Origin: Gonium pectorale
Taxonomy: Eukaryota; Chlorophyta; Chlorophyceae; Chlamydomonadales; Volvocaceae
Direction: 5' to 3'
DNA: 64,000 nucleotides
Assembly (NCBI GenBank): GCA_001584585.1
Contig: LSYV01000015.1
Coordinates: 994,684 to 1,058,683, forward strand
Part shown: piece after piece, positions 33,129-45,100 of the stretch
How positions within the stretch are numbered: position 1 is the stretch's first letter
Layout of the letters: each line of letters starts with the position of its first letter
Translations under genes and position numbers: made by a program
The notes under the pieces: model-generated
Database searches by the model: none
Told to the model about the DNA's origin: nothing
What the model saw: only the letters and a program-made list of their open reading frames with translations

Positions 33129-36100
33129 CTAGGCAGCCCCGCTTCCGCCAAGAAACGGCAGCAGCTTCATGTGCCGCCTTCTCCGCACGCTGCTCCCAAG
33201 CGTGTCGACGACCGTCTTCAGCGCCGCAGCCGCTGGCGTGGGCGGCGGGAGCAGGGAACGCGGTGGCAAGCCCGCCCCCGGCCCCTCGTGGCCGCCTGCC
33301 GTCCCCGCCCCCGCAGCCGTGACGTTCCGCTTGAACCGCTCACCCTGGCTCACATCCAGCGCAGCCGCAAGGGTGTCCATCGCCAGAGGCCCCAGCGGCC
33401 CGGACGTGAGGCCCACCACCGCAGCAGCCAGGCGGCCGTTGGCCAGCAGCGCGGCGCCGGCCGGGCCCAGCGCCAGCCCCTCCACACGCAGCAGGCTCCG
33501 CAGCATCAGCAGGGCAGCGCGCACCTGCCGCGGCGCTGAGGGAGCCACGCCCGCCATTGCCACCGCGCCGGCGCCCGCTGACCCCACCGACCCGGCCGTG
33601 CCAGCCCCAGCCCCAGCGCTGGCGATGAGGTGGTGTATGTGGTGCAGCAGGACGGTGGCGTAGCGGGGCAGCAGCGGGCGGGCGAGGGCCGCCATGAGCT
33701 CGGTGAGGACCGCCTCCTGCAGCTCAGGCTCCGCTGCCAGCTGGGGGGAACACAGCAGCTGCAGCTGCGGGCCAACGTCGGGCATGCCCAGCGCCGCCGC
33801 TGCGCGACCCAGCGCCGCCACCGCCGCCGCCATTGCCGCCGTCAGCTCGCCGCTGCCGGCGGGGCCCTCCCCACCGCCGNNNNNNNNNNNNNNNNNNNNC
33901 ATGCCCGCCTCCATGCATCGCGAGCAGCAACGGTAGCACTCCGCACAGCGACACCACGAGCTGGCCCCGGCACGAGCCTAGGAGCGTCTGGAAAGAGTCC
34001 AGTTTCAGGGCAGTATGCTTCCGGAGCGAGTCGCTATGAGGCACCACGCCGCCACCGCCGCCACGCGACGGCGCAGTGGCATCGTACGGCATGTCAGCAC
34101 CGCCGTCATACACACCAGCGGACTGGGAGCGGACGGGCGAGTGGGGACCGCCCGCCACGTGTGGTTGCTCGTGCAGTAGGCTGGGGTGTCGGTACGGAGC
34201 CGGCCCCGTGCCGACTCCCGTTAGCCCGGCGCTGCCCACCGAGCCCGCCGCCGGTCCAACATTCGTCGGCGCCCCCGCCCGAGCACTGAGACTGGCGGCC
34301 TGGCTCTCTAGAGCGTCTGCCAGCGCCGCCAGTAAGTGCAGCGTGGGAATCACCGTCAGCGGGTGCGTCAGGCCGCGCAGGAGCAGCTGTGGGGCGGGGA
34401 GAAGGGGTGGGGCCGTTATTGTCCAGGACCGGGAGGGCAGGTGGGCATTCACTCGCAAGAGTATCGCGAGCCACGAAGAAAGCCGGGGCGCGGCGTGTCC
34501 AAGGCGTGCCGTGTGCGCCCAGTGCAGATGCCGGCAATGCCGCAGCTACAGCTGCCAGGTCAGAGGGGCCGCGACCGAGTCCGACAACCCACAGGGCACA
34601 TGACATGGCAGGCGGGGTTTGCCCGTCTGACACCCCCACCAGGCCCGCCATCTCACCTGCTGCACTGCGATGCTGAAGTGTCCGCTGGCCGCCCCGCCCT
34701 CCCGCACGTTGAGCAGCTGGTGGCCAAGGACCCACGGGTCTGCGGGGTTGATTGGAGCAGAGTAGGGAGATTACACACGCACTTTTGAAACAGCCACAAA
34801 TCGGCGGCAGGAATTGCGCCAACTAAAACAATGTAAAACCTCGCGATGCGAGCCCTGTTGCTACTTCGCACAGGGTCCCCCGTCCCGCCCCCAGCTCCCT
34901 GCTCACCCGCCTCCTCCTCCGCTCCTGCCGCCGAGTGGCTGGCCGCCAGCAGCTGCCCCGCACTAAGCCCGGGTGCCGCCGCTAGCAGCACCGCCGCGAC
35001 CTTGGCACTCGACAGCCGCAGCCCTGACGAGCACGCCGCCGACCCCAGGCCCCTGCTTCCCCCACCGGCTCCGCCTCCGCCAGCCGCGCTGCCTCCGCCA
35101 GCCCCGCCGCTGCCTCCGCCGCTGCTAATGCAGGCGTCCAGCAGGCCTAGGGCCGCCCGGTAGACTGCGACCCGCGGGTCATGCAGTAACGCCAGCGCTG
35201 CCCACCACAGCTGCGGATACAGCACCAGCCGCCCGGTGGGCAGTGCGCACACCAGCGCGCGCGTCGTCGCAATCACCTCCACCGCCACCTCTGCGCCCGC
35301 CGAGCCGGCCCCCCCGGGCGCCTCTGGCGGGCCCGCCGCCGCCAGAGCAGCCTCCATACTCAGCACCAGACCCGCGACCAGCTCCGGCCCCAGCGGCGGC
35401 CGCAGCGCCCGCAGCACCTGGCAGGGGGTCCAAAGCAAATCAATTTAAGTTGCAGGGCGAAGAACACTCAGCGACCAGCACCATCGTCCTCTTTAGCATC
35501 TAAAAGGTGGCATTGTGAGCAAACAGTTCCCCCGAGTCCTCACCTGCCACGAGCGGCAGCACGCTGACCGGCCGCGGCACTGCTGCGCCCAGTCGGCAGC
35601 CCGCTGTGCCCACTCGGCGGGCAGATCCGGTTCCAGCGGCGCCAGCGCCTCCGCCAGACAGGAAACCAGCGCCGCCAGGCTGGCGGCAGAAGGCGTCAGA
35701 CAGCCGTCGGGCCGGCCCGCCGCCAGCACCGCCGCTGGACCAGCCAGTCGGTACTGCTCGGCTCGCCACAGCCGGCGGCCGCGGCTGGCCGAGAGGGAGC
35801 GGATGAGCGAAGCAAGCGCGGCGGGCGCAGCGGGGAGGGAAGAGGAGGGAGACGGACCGGGGGCAGAGGAGGAGAGTCCGGGGCCCGCGCCGGAGGGTGT
35901 CGGCGGCACGGCACCGTACGCCAGGGCGGCGTCGGCTCCTGCTTCTCGGTAGCGAGCCGAGAGGCTATGGGCGTGCGTTTCCGGGGTCAGAGCACAAATG
36001 GCGCACGTCAGCAATTGCGAAGAAGAAAATGAGGTGGATAAGGAATTGCGAGCTTGTCTTATTAGACAAAAGCCAACAAACATTACCCAAAGGCAGCTCC

Positions 36101-39100
36101 AAACCTGTGCCCACGTCCATCGTCCCTGAACCACGGCCATCCCCTATGGCCCCGGCCCCCTCCCCCCAATCTCCCCCTCCGTCTCACATGGTGAGCAGGT
36201 GCGCCAGCAGGCTGCTGCACTGCCCCGCCAGCAGCGCCTCCTCCGCGTCCGCGCCCAGCACCGCCGCGTGCAGCAGCAGCGGGAGGTGTTGCGGGTCGGG
36301 GCAGTGCTCGTACACCACTTCGGACAGACAGCAGAGTACCAACTCGGGACTGCGAAGGTGACATTGGCAACACAAACAACGTGAGACGGCGTGGGCGTGA
36401 ACAAGCTGAAATGCAACGCTTGGATTAGGTGCCCCTGTGACTGACCGGGCGCGCACACTCCATCGGCCGCAACTCACCGGGTCAGCAGGGGCCTGCCGGC
36501 CGAGCTGCTCGAGGCCAGCGCCCTGGCCGCCTGCAGCTGGTGGTACGGCTGCGAGGGGGATTGCCGCGAGTCGCCTCCGCCCGCACCGCCACCGGCGTGC
36601 GGCCCGCTATCGTCGGCGGGGCGCGCCCCTCCGATGCCGCCACGCGCCCCTGCAGTCGACGCGTCCGGCGGCAGCGACGAGCCTCCGCCTCCACCCCCGC
36701 CCCCGACGCCGCCGTTGGGTTCGGACCGGCTGCTGCCGCTGGCTTCGGAGCGAGTGGGAGCGCCCTCAAGGCTGCGCGGGCGGTGGCGAGAGGAGTGCCC
36801 CAGCTCCGAGTGCGAAGCAGCCTGGCTGCCGCCCTGGGAACCCGAAGCAGCAGAGTCGTAGGAGGCGTGCAGCGACAGGGCGCGCTCGTCTGCGAAGGCA
36901 TCGCATTGGGATAGCTGAGCTTCCGGTGGTTCGAGTAGTGGCCACGTGCACAACGCTGCAGCCGCCGATCTCGCGACACAGCCCCCATCGCCACCCGCAC
37001 CATCGCCCAACCACGACCCACCTCCCGTCACCACACAGTCCAAAGGCCCACCAAACAGCAGCACCGGCAGCGGCTGAGGCTGCGCCTGCGCGCCGGCACT
37101 CGGCCGGCCACCACGCAGCCCGCCGTTGGCCAGGGGCAGCGCGTCTGCCGTTGGCGGCTCCTCCTCCTGCTGCTGCTTGGCCAGCTCTATGGCCAGGTAG
37201 CCGAGCGTCTCGGCGGGGCTGACCCGCGCCAGGTAGAGCACGATGCGCTGAGCTACCGACAGGTACTCATGCATGGCGGCCAGGTCGGTCTGCGCGGCGC
37301 AGGGGCGAGGAACCGTGCCTTGGCAGAGCCACAAATATCGTTCATCAGGTGTGGAAGCGAAACGGTCGCACCCTCGCTATCCCACCCTCGCTATCCGCAC
37401 CAGCCAAACATCCTTGTTCCCCGCCTCTGGAGATCGCAGAGGCACGAATGTGCATAACATATCGTTCTCCGTGCCTCCCCTCCCCTGCCCTGCCTTCCCC
37501 TGCCTTGCCCCCTTCTCCTCTCCGCCTTCCGCCGCACCTGCAGCGCCACGTCGCAGCCCAGCTGCAGCAGGAAGTCGAGGCAGGGATTGATGTTGCGCGT
37601 GCGGCGGGCCAGCTGCGTCCACAGACGCTCCATCTCGGCGGGCAGGGCTGAGCCGTGCCGGAGGGTCACATAGTACAAGCTCTTTAGAAGCCGCTCGCTC
37701 CTGCAGGAAATTTCGGGTGATGCCGTTAAGTGCTAAGAAGCATCTGCAACCGGGTAGGACACGTAGTTGACGACACCCACACCAGCTTATGGCAAGGTGG
37801 CAAAGGGAAGTGGATGCGCCGCCGCTGGCAGCGCACCCACGACCACGTAGCCCCGCCCGCTTCCCCGCAACCTACCAGCCAACCCACCAGCCCTCCCACA
37901 GATAGCCCCATGCCTCCTCCCTGCCGCCCTTCTACCCACCAGTTTCCCCTCCACGGGAAGCTGATGACCAGGTTCTCCACCCATGGCGCCAGGCTGGTCA
38001 GCACTGGCTGCGCCACGCGACCCTCCTCGCACTCCAGCTGCCGGCTCACCACCTCCTCGCACACCGCCTCAGACAGCTCGGGATGCTCCCTGCGGCGGCG
38101 CAGCGGGACGGTGGACTGGAGACGAGTAGATGCGTGCCGGGCGGGGCATGTGCGCCTACCAGGACTACGAGTGACAACCCAGTCGCGAGCGTGCGTGTAC
38201 CTGCGCCATGTAGATACCTTGAGGGCTGTAAGTGCGCCACGCAGCGCAAACACACCGTAAACACATCGTTCGTGTGCGCGCACTGACCGCGCCGGCGTCG
38301 GCCAGTCCCGCACCCTCTACCGCGCTACCATATCGCCAGGCCCCACCTCGCTAGCTTGCAGGCCAGCTGGTACTGGAAGCTCGTGTAGAGGTCGGGCAGG
38401 GAGCCCAGCACCGTCAGCGACTCGGCCTCGTCCAGCGCACACGAGGGGAAGGCGCCCGCGGAGGAGCCGCCGCCGCCGCCGGGGCCAGCATCAGCATCGC
38501 CACTGGCCAGGGCTGCGAGAGAAGCATGGCAGAGGGGGATCCTCAGTCCGGGTAGCAGCCGGGCATGCCTGGGCAGACATAGGGACCTTCCAGAACAGAC
38601 ACTCAAAACCATTGCCGCAGCCCCAACTCAGCCCTGCAGCAGACGGCACGTCCGCGTTGGAGTACACTCCAACGCGGACGTGCCGTCTGCTCTGCATGCT
38701 GCATCGCCCCACCAGGCTCGGCGCCCTCGCGCTCCCAAGACCATACGAGGCTTACCACTGCGTACGGACGACGCTGCGCCGGTTCCATTGCCGGCCGCCC
38801 CCCTTGGCTGCTCTGCTCCGTCCGCCTGCGCCTGGCCCTGCGCCCCCGCCCCTTGTGTGCCCCACTCCCGGGCGCTGAGCACCGCTAACATGGCCAGGGC
38901 GTCCTCGCGAACCTGGCAGCGGCGGGGAGCAGCGATGGATATTTCAATCTCGTCAACGGTCACCGATATCATGTCGGACGCAGAAAGCCGGCGCTGCTTG
39001 CGCACTGAAGCATTTTGCTCACAGCCAGCTCTGCCCCCACCCAGGCCGCCTCCCCCTCCCCAAACCACACCCTTTCGAACGGGACCCTATCCTCTCATGC

Positions 39101-42100
39101 ATCCTTTGCCACCTTGCTCTTGCGCCAACACCGGGTCCGCCGCCCCGCCCGCCCGCCCGCCCAGCAGCACACGCGGCCCACCCTCTGCTCCGCATCCACC
39201 ATCTTGACCAGCAGCAGCCCCAGCAGTACCGGCGGGGCTACCCGCACCGGGGAGGAGGAGTACACCTCGACCAGAACCTAGATGTGGTGGGGTGCCATGC
39301 GTTAGCGGTGAACCAGGCATACCACAACACTGAACTAACTCTCATTGTCCTGCGTCTCAAACCTTAAGCCATGATCTCCGTGACCAGAGACATGATGCAC
39401 ACACATGGAAACGGTGGTGCAGCAAGTGCCCCCACTTGTGCCCACCCACCCACCTGGAAGTAGCCGTTGGCGATGGATGCGTTGGAGTCGTATGCCTTGT
39501 TCAGGCAGGGCTCGAAGAGGTCCGGGTTATGGGTCAGGAGCGAGCGGAGTGCACGGAATCCCACGTCTCGGCGCGCGGGACCCGGGACCACCTGCACGGG
39601 GTTGTGGGGGGCCCGGACGTCATACGAGGGCGCTTGCAGGCCGCATCCAGATCGCTATGCGGAAACCAGGCGCAATCAGCACCTACTCCCCAAAGCACAC
39701 GAACCCACCTGAGCTCCCTCAACGGGTACCGCCAGCATCTTGTCCACCCATGTCAACACGTGACCCGCGGGTCGGCGGGTGTCGGCGTCGAACACAGGGC
39801 CCTGGGACGACGAGACGAGGCAAGAGCAATTAAGGGACCCCGAGAGAAAGGAATGTGGGGCGAATGCATTGGCCCGCCGGCGTCTGGGCTTCCACAGGCA
39901 CGTCCCAGCCGGGGCCCAGCCGGTCCCACCGATCCGGCCTGACCCGCCCCACACGCCCGCTAGGACGCACCTCCATCAGCGCCGCCATGGCGAGTCGTGA
40001 GGAATGGTTGAGGTAGTGCGAGGCGCGGGTGAGGTCCTCACGCAGGCCCTCGGCCGGCTCCTTGTGCCTGGCAAGGAAACATGGGGGGGGGGGCGACAGA
40101 ATGGATAGTGAAGCGGTTGCCGCCCAAGGCAGGTGTGCAAGGTTGACGGCGTGCAACACGGACCACATCCCAGGACGCTCCCAGCACTGCGGAGCTGCCC
40201 CTGTATACCCTAGCCCCCGCCGCCTGCAGCCTGCGCCCCACCACCCAAGCCCGACCATGCCCCGCCCCACTTGGCCAGCAGCGCGCTGATGCCCATGTCC
40301 ACCGCCCGGCGGTAGTTGCTGTGCTCGCTCTGCAGCAGCGCGGCTGCGACGTCAGAGGGGGCCACGGAGGCCACGATGGACTGCAGGGGCGGGGGGTTAG
40401 TGAAGAAGGGAAACGGGTCGGGTCATGTTGTGGGGGCGGGGGGCGGCGCGCAGGAGTGGGTGAGAGGGGGTAGTGAAGAGGGGAAAGGGGTGAGAGGGGG
40501 GTCGCACTCATCGCAACAGGAGGACAAAGAGCAGAGAGAAGGGGATGCTGGCCAACATACCAGGTTACGATGTACAACGCGCTTGGCTCTAAAACGCCCA
40601 CAGACCCCACAATGTACAGCGCACACACACCTTGAGGTTCCTAAGCAGGATGTAGCCCTCCTCGTTCCAGATTGCGAACAGCTCCCACAGCAGCTTGCGC
40701 AGGGAGGCAGAGCCCTCCACTCCCGCCACGCCCACGCGGCCCGCGGAGTCGCGGCTGAGCGCCGTGGCCCCGCCGCCGCCAGCCCCTGCCGCCCCTGCAC
40801 CCTGCACCCCGCCCGCCAGCGGCTGGCCGAGCAGCTGCCTCAGCGGCACCGCCACCGCCCGGACGACGCAGCTGAGGCAGTATGCCACCTGCGGGGGTCA
40901 GGGAGTAACGACGAGGAGGAAGGTCGGACGGGGGTCGAGGAACAGGGTGCTTAGTCCGCACTGAGGGATGACCGTTAGGACGCAGTCCACACCATGCTGT
41001 CTTCCTTTGCCCATGCCTCTCCATCCCTTCTTACCGCGACTTCTAGAGAGTCATGTTCCATTTTCCATGCCTACCCCTACAGTCTTAAACCAGTATGTAG
41101 TTGGATACACCCTCGCCTTTCTTGTTCCTGTAACGTAGGAGTTGCTTACGAGACACAACGGCTTCCCACAACAGCTGGATCGTAACTGCCATTCCCTGTG
41201 CCAACCCGCCGCCCTCGGCACGACGTTTCATTATACTGCGAAACATCGACTCCCCTCCCAATGTCTCGAGTCGCGTTTTCGCCTTCGCATCCTCCCATAT
41301 GCCCGGCGCGCCCCTCCACGCACCTGCACCAGCTCCCAGAACGCTTCCGAGCTGAGGGGCGAAGGCCGCACCAGCGAATACGTGTCCCGGATCCACTCCA
41401 GCAGCCGAGAGCGGAGCAGCGGCTGGGAGGCGAGCACCTCGTGGGGAGCGCGGTCGGCAAGGATCCTGCTCGGGACGGGTGAGAGGGTGTTCTAACACAG
41501 CTCCGGGCTCCCAAATATTCGCTCGGGCATCCGGCGCCCACCCCGTTGGTGCGCAATCCCCAGCCCCGCCGCTACCCCGCGTTATGCGACACCCGAAAAC
41601 ACCGCCTCCTCAGTCACACACCCTCATCCGCCTCCTCGGCACCACTCAGCTACCCCTGCCCCCTAATCTCGCCATGCGGCGGTCCCACCTGAGCACGTGC
41701 GAGACGCATCTCCGCGTCTCTTCCCTCGCACGCGTCTTGCTTTTGGAGCTGGCCGCCCCCCGCGCGCCCATGAACTCCTCGCTGAACGGCGCTAGCTCCT
41801 CCAGCAGCAGGCCATACAGCTCCGGAGCCAGGTGGCCCAGGGACAGCATACTGTTGTACCATGCCAAGGGACGTTTGGTAGGTAATCAAACCATCACAAG
41901 GGGTACGGATCAAGGGCTCTGCCTGGGTCATGTTCTCGTTGGCGTGAAAAGGACCCCATCAGCGTCCCAAGCGTGCGTGCCGGGCCCTGCTTCCCTGGGC
42001 GTCCCGCTTTCCAACCTCCCACCCAGCTGCCCCGGGGGCTACCTTGACAGCTGCATGACTGCGGGCAGCGGCGGCGCGGACGATGACGTCTGCACGCCTC

Positions 42101-45100
42101 CGCCTGTGGCCAGTGCAAGGTGCAGCCGGACGATGTCCCGCACGCTGGCGTACTGCTGCCGCTTGCCTGCTGGAGGGAACGAGGGGTTGAGCGGGCAGCG
42201 GGTGTGCGAGAGAGGGCGAAGGCTGGGTGGACAGGTCAGGATCCGTCGGAATGGGGGGGACACAGGCCGCCACAGGCCGCCACGGCCCAAGGAAGACGCC
42301 AGGCCCCGCTGTGCGACCAGCCTGGCAATACGTAGCCCAATCTCCAGCCAAATAAACACGAGCAGCAGCGTGTGGAAGGTTCACGCCACCCTTGCGGCCC
42401 CGCGCCCTTCCTCTTCGTTAGACCACTCTGGTCGGCCCAGCTCACCTATCCGGTCCTGTACGCGGTCCCGCAGCGACTGGGGAATGGGACATACGGCCGC
42501 CGAGCAGTAGCGCCACGCGTCGCGCTTGGAGCTCTCTGCGGGACAGCGGGCGGCGGAGCGCTACTTCAGTCACAAGGTGGGGAGCTCGGGTAGCAGGGGC
42601 CCTGCGAACCGACCATGCCTGTCCTGCGCTGCAGCAAGCGGTTTCCGGCCTGTGCCCGCCCAACAGCGCGTCACGGCTGATGTGGAGGCGCGCCAAACCC
42701 CATCCGCAACACCGCTACCAATGCATCGCTCGCCCATCCGTCTCGGTTCGCTGCCAGGGGCCCCGTTCCCCGGCCTCTCCTTTCCCCGACCACCCAACCC
42801 ACCCATGAAATCTGGGTGCACGATGAGCCGCCCGTCCGGCTCCCGGCGGCCCATCATGCGGCCGCACCGCCACACCAGCTCACAGCCCGCCACCCCCGCC
42901 GACAGGGGGCACAGCCGCACCACCAGGCCCATCAGCCCCAGCAGGCAGCGGACCAGGCGCACTCGGGAGGCGTCGTCCCCGGGCCGGGCGGTCAGCACGT
43001 CCTGCGGGGTTGGAGCGGCAAAGAGCGGTTTCGCAACCCCAAAGCGTACGACGACAGGGCTGCCACAAACGGGAGTAATCACACAGCGACCTGGCCAACC
43101 ATGGCCATCGCCGTGGTCTCGCCGGCTCCTCGGGCGGGTTGGGGGCAGAAGGGACCACCTCTCCGGCTCACCTCGAAGCTGACATCCGGCGGCACCGGCC
43201 GGTGTTCCCTCCACAGTTCCGCCCAGTCCCCGAAGTCCCAGTAGGCGGCCCGCAGCAGCCCCTGCCCGCCCTCCTCCAGCAGCTCCACCACGTAAGTCAG
43301 GTCGGGCTCCACAGCATCCGACAGGCCTGTGGGGGCAGGGAACATGGTATGCGGGGTGGTGGAGGGAACGCGTGAGCAGCTGCGCAGCGGTCTCGGACGA
43401 CAGTCATACCGGGCGGGGTTGCAGGGAGGAAAGGCGCCCATGGCGTAAAGGGCCCCGTCGCTGGCGGAGAAGAACGAAGGCACCCCCAGTCACCAACGAG
43501 AAGGAACCTTGATCGGTAACCCCCGCCCACAACCCGAGGGCTCGCTGCCTTTGCCCACTCCCACGATGCTCAAAAGATTGCCCGCACCGTGCGCACCGCC
43601 GGCTGCCCTGCTCCCTGCCGCACCGCCAGCTCCCGCCGGCCCCTCCAGGTCCAGGCTGTCCCGGCTGCCGCTGGGGCCGTGCCCCGCTGACGTGCGATCC
43701 CGGCCGCTGGCCCCAGACCCAACGGCGCCGGAGGCAGCGCTGGATGGCATTGACGCCAGGCCGCCGTTGCTGACGTTGCGGCCCACACTGCTGACGCCGG
43801 CGCCGTGCCCGCCACTGGCGCTGCTGCGGCCCGCCGTCCCTCCGTGCTGCCCACCGGCTTGCGGCGAGTGCGGCACGTCATACGGCTCCGCGGCCAGAAT
43901 AGCCTGATGTAGAGATCGGATGTTGTGTAGAATCTACGGGGGCGGGGGGGCGGGGGGGGGCGGCGGGCGCAAGCGAGTGCGCGAGGCTGGGTCACGAACG
44001 CACGCGACGAAAACTACAACTACGACCTACTAGTCTACGGNNNNNNNNNNNNNNNNNNNNCGTCGTAGTAGTAGTAGAGTAGTAGTGTTGTTAGGTAGGT
44101 AGGTACGGTACGGGCGGGCGGGGCGGGGNGGGGGCGGGGCGGGCGCAAGCGAGTGCGCGAGGCTGGGCACAACGCAGCGACAAAACTACATCGACCTCTG
44201 TCAACGGCTGCAAAGCCGCTGGCAGATGGCCAACCCACGTGTCTTTCCAGGAAACGCCGCCCTTGCCCGCGCCTGCGCATACCAAGACGCCCGCCTCCAT
44301 CCTGCGGGCCCCACAAACGGACGCACTCACGCCCGCATGCAATCGACCGCCGCGATCCGCACGCCTTCGCTCCCGCTCCCGCCGCCCACCTGTAGCGCCT
44401 CCCGCCGCACCCCCTCGTCGTGGCTGGTCAGCCCCACCAGCGCGCCGCCCTCCAGCCGGTGCACGTCCAGGCTAAGTGTCTCGGCCGTCCCGTGGGTCAG
44501 CTCGGCAGCCTCGCCGCCCGCCCGCTCCCCCAGTAGCGACTGCCAGCCGGCCAGCATGGAGCGGACCAGCGACTGGGCCTCACGCTGGGCCTGAGGAGGC
44601 AGAAGCGGGGTGAGGGCTGGCCAGCGGGGGAAGAGTTGCAGCCGGCACCGGTGTGCAAGGCAGCGGCCAGTCGGCACAGAGCATCAGCTTCAGCACAAGC
44701 TGACTCATGCCAGACTGCAACCCAGCTGGTCCGCACCCCCACCTGCACCGCATCATCCGGCAGCGTGAGCGCCCAGCTCGCCAGCCCGCAGACCAGGGAG
44801 TTGCGCAGGTGGGGGCTGCCGCGGAGCAGGCCGCCCAGGGCCTCCAGTGCGGCGGCACGCATGGAGCCCTCCGCGTGGCACGTGTAGCTGCGGGGCGGGT
44901 GCGGGGCGGAAGCGGGGCAGTAAGCAATTAGGTTAGAACGCGTCGGCGCCTGCAATGTACGTTTCTCGGGGCCCTTCAACCTTGGGGGCGCTGCGTATGT
45001 GTGTCGGTATCATCCCTTCCCGATTGCTGCTATCTTCGTGCGACCCCGCGCCCCGCACCTAGGCAGCACGTCCAGCGGCCGCGCTGCGGTCCAGGTCTCC

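Noticed and set aside
33042..33663. Plus-strand frames antisense to the FRY 3' exon
   Set aside because: The minus strand carries the conserved protein; these are mirror frames of an Ala-rich exon.
41479..42510. 343-residue plus-strand frame across FRY
   Set aside because: It spans several FRY exons and introns on the opposite strand and is Pro/Ser/Arg-rich without a domain.
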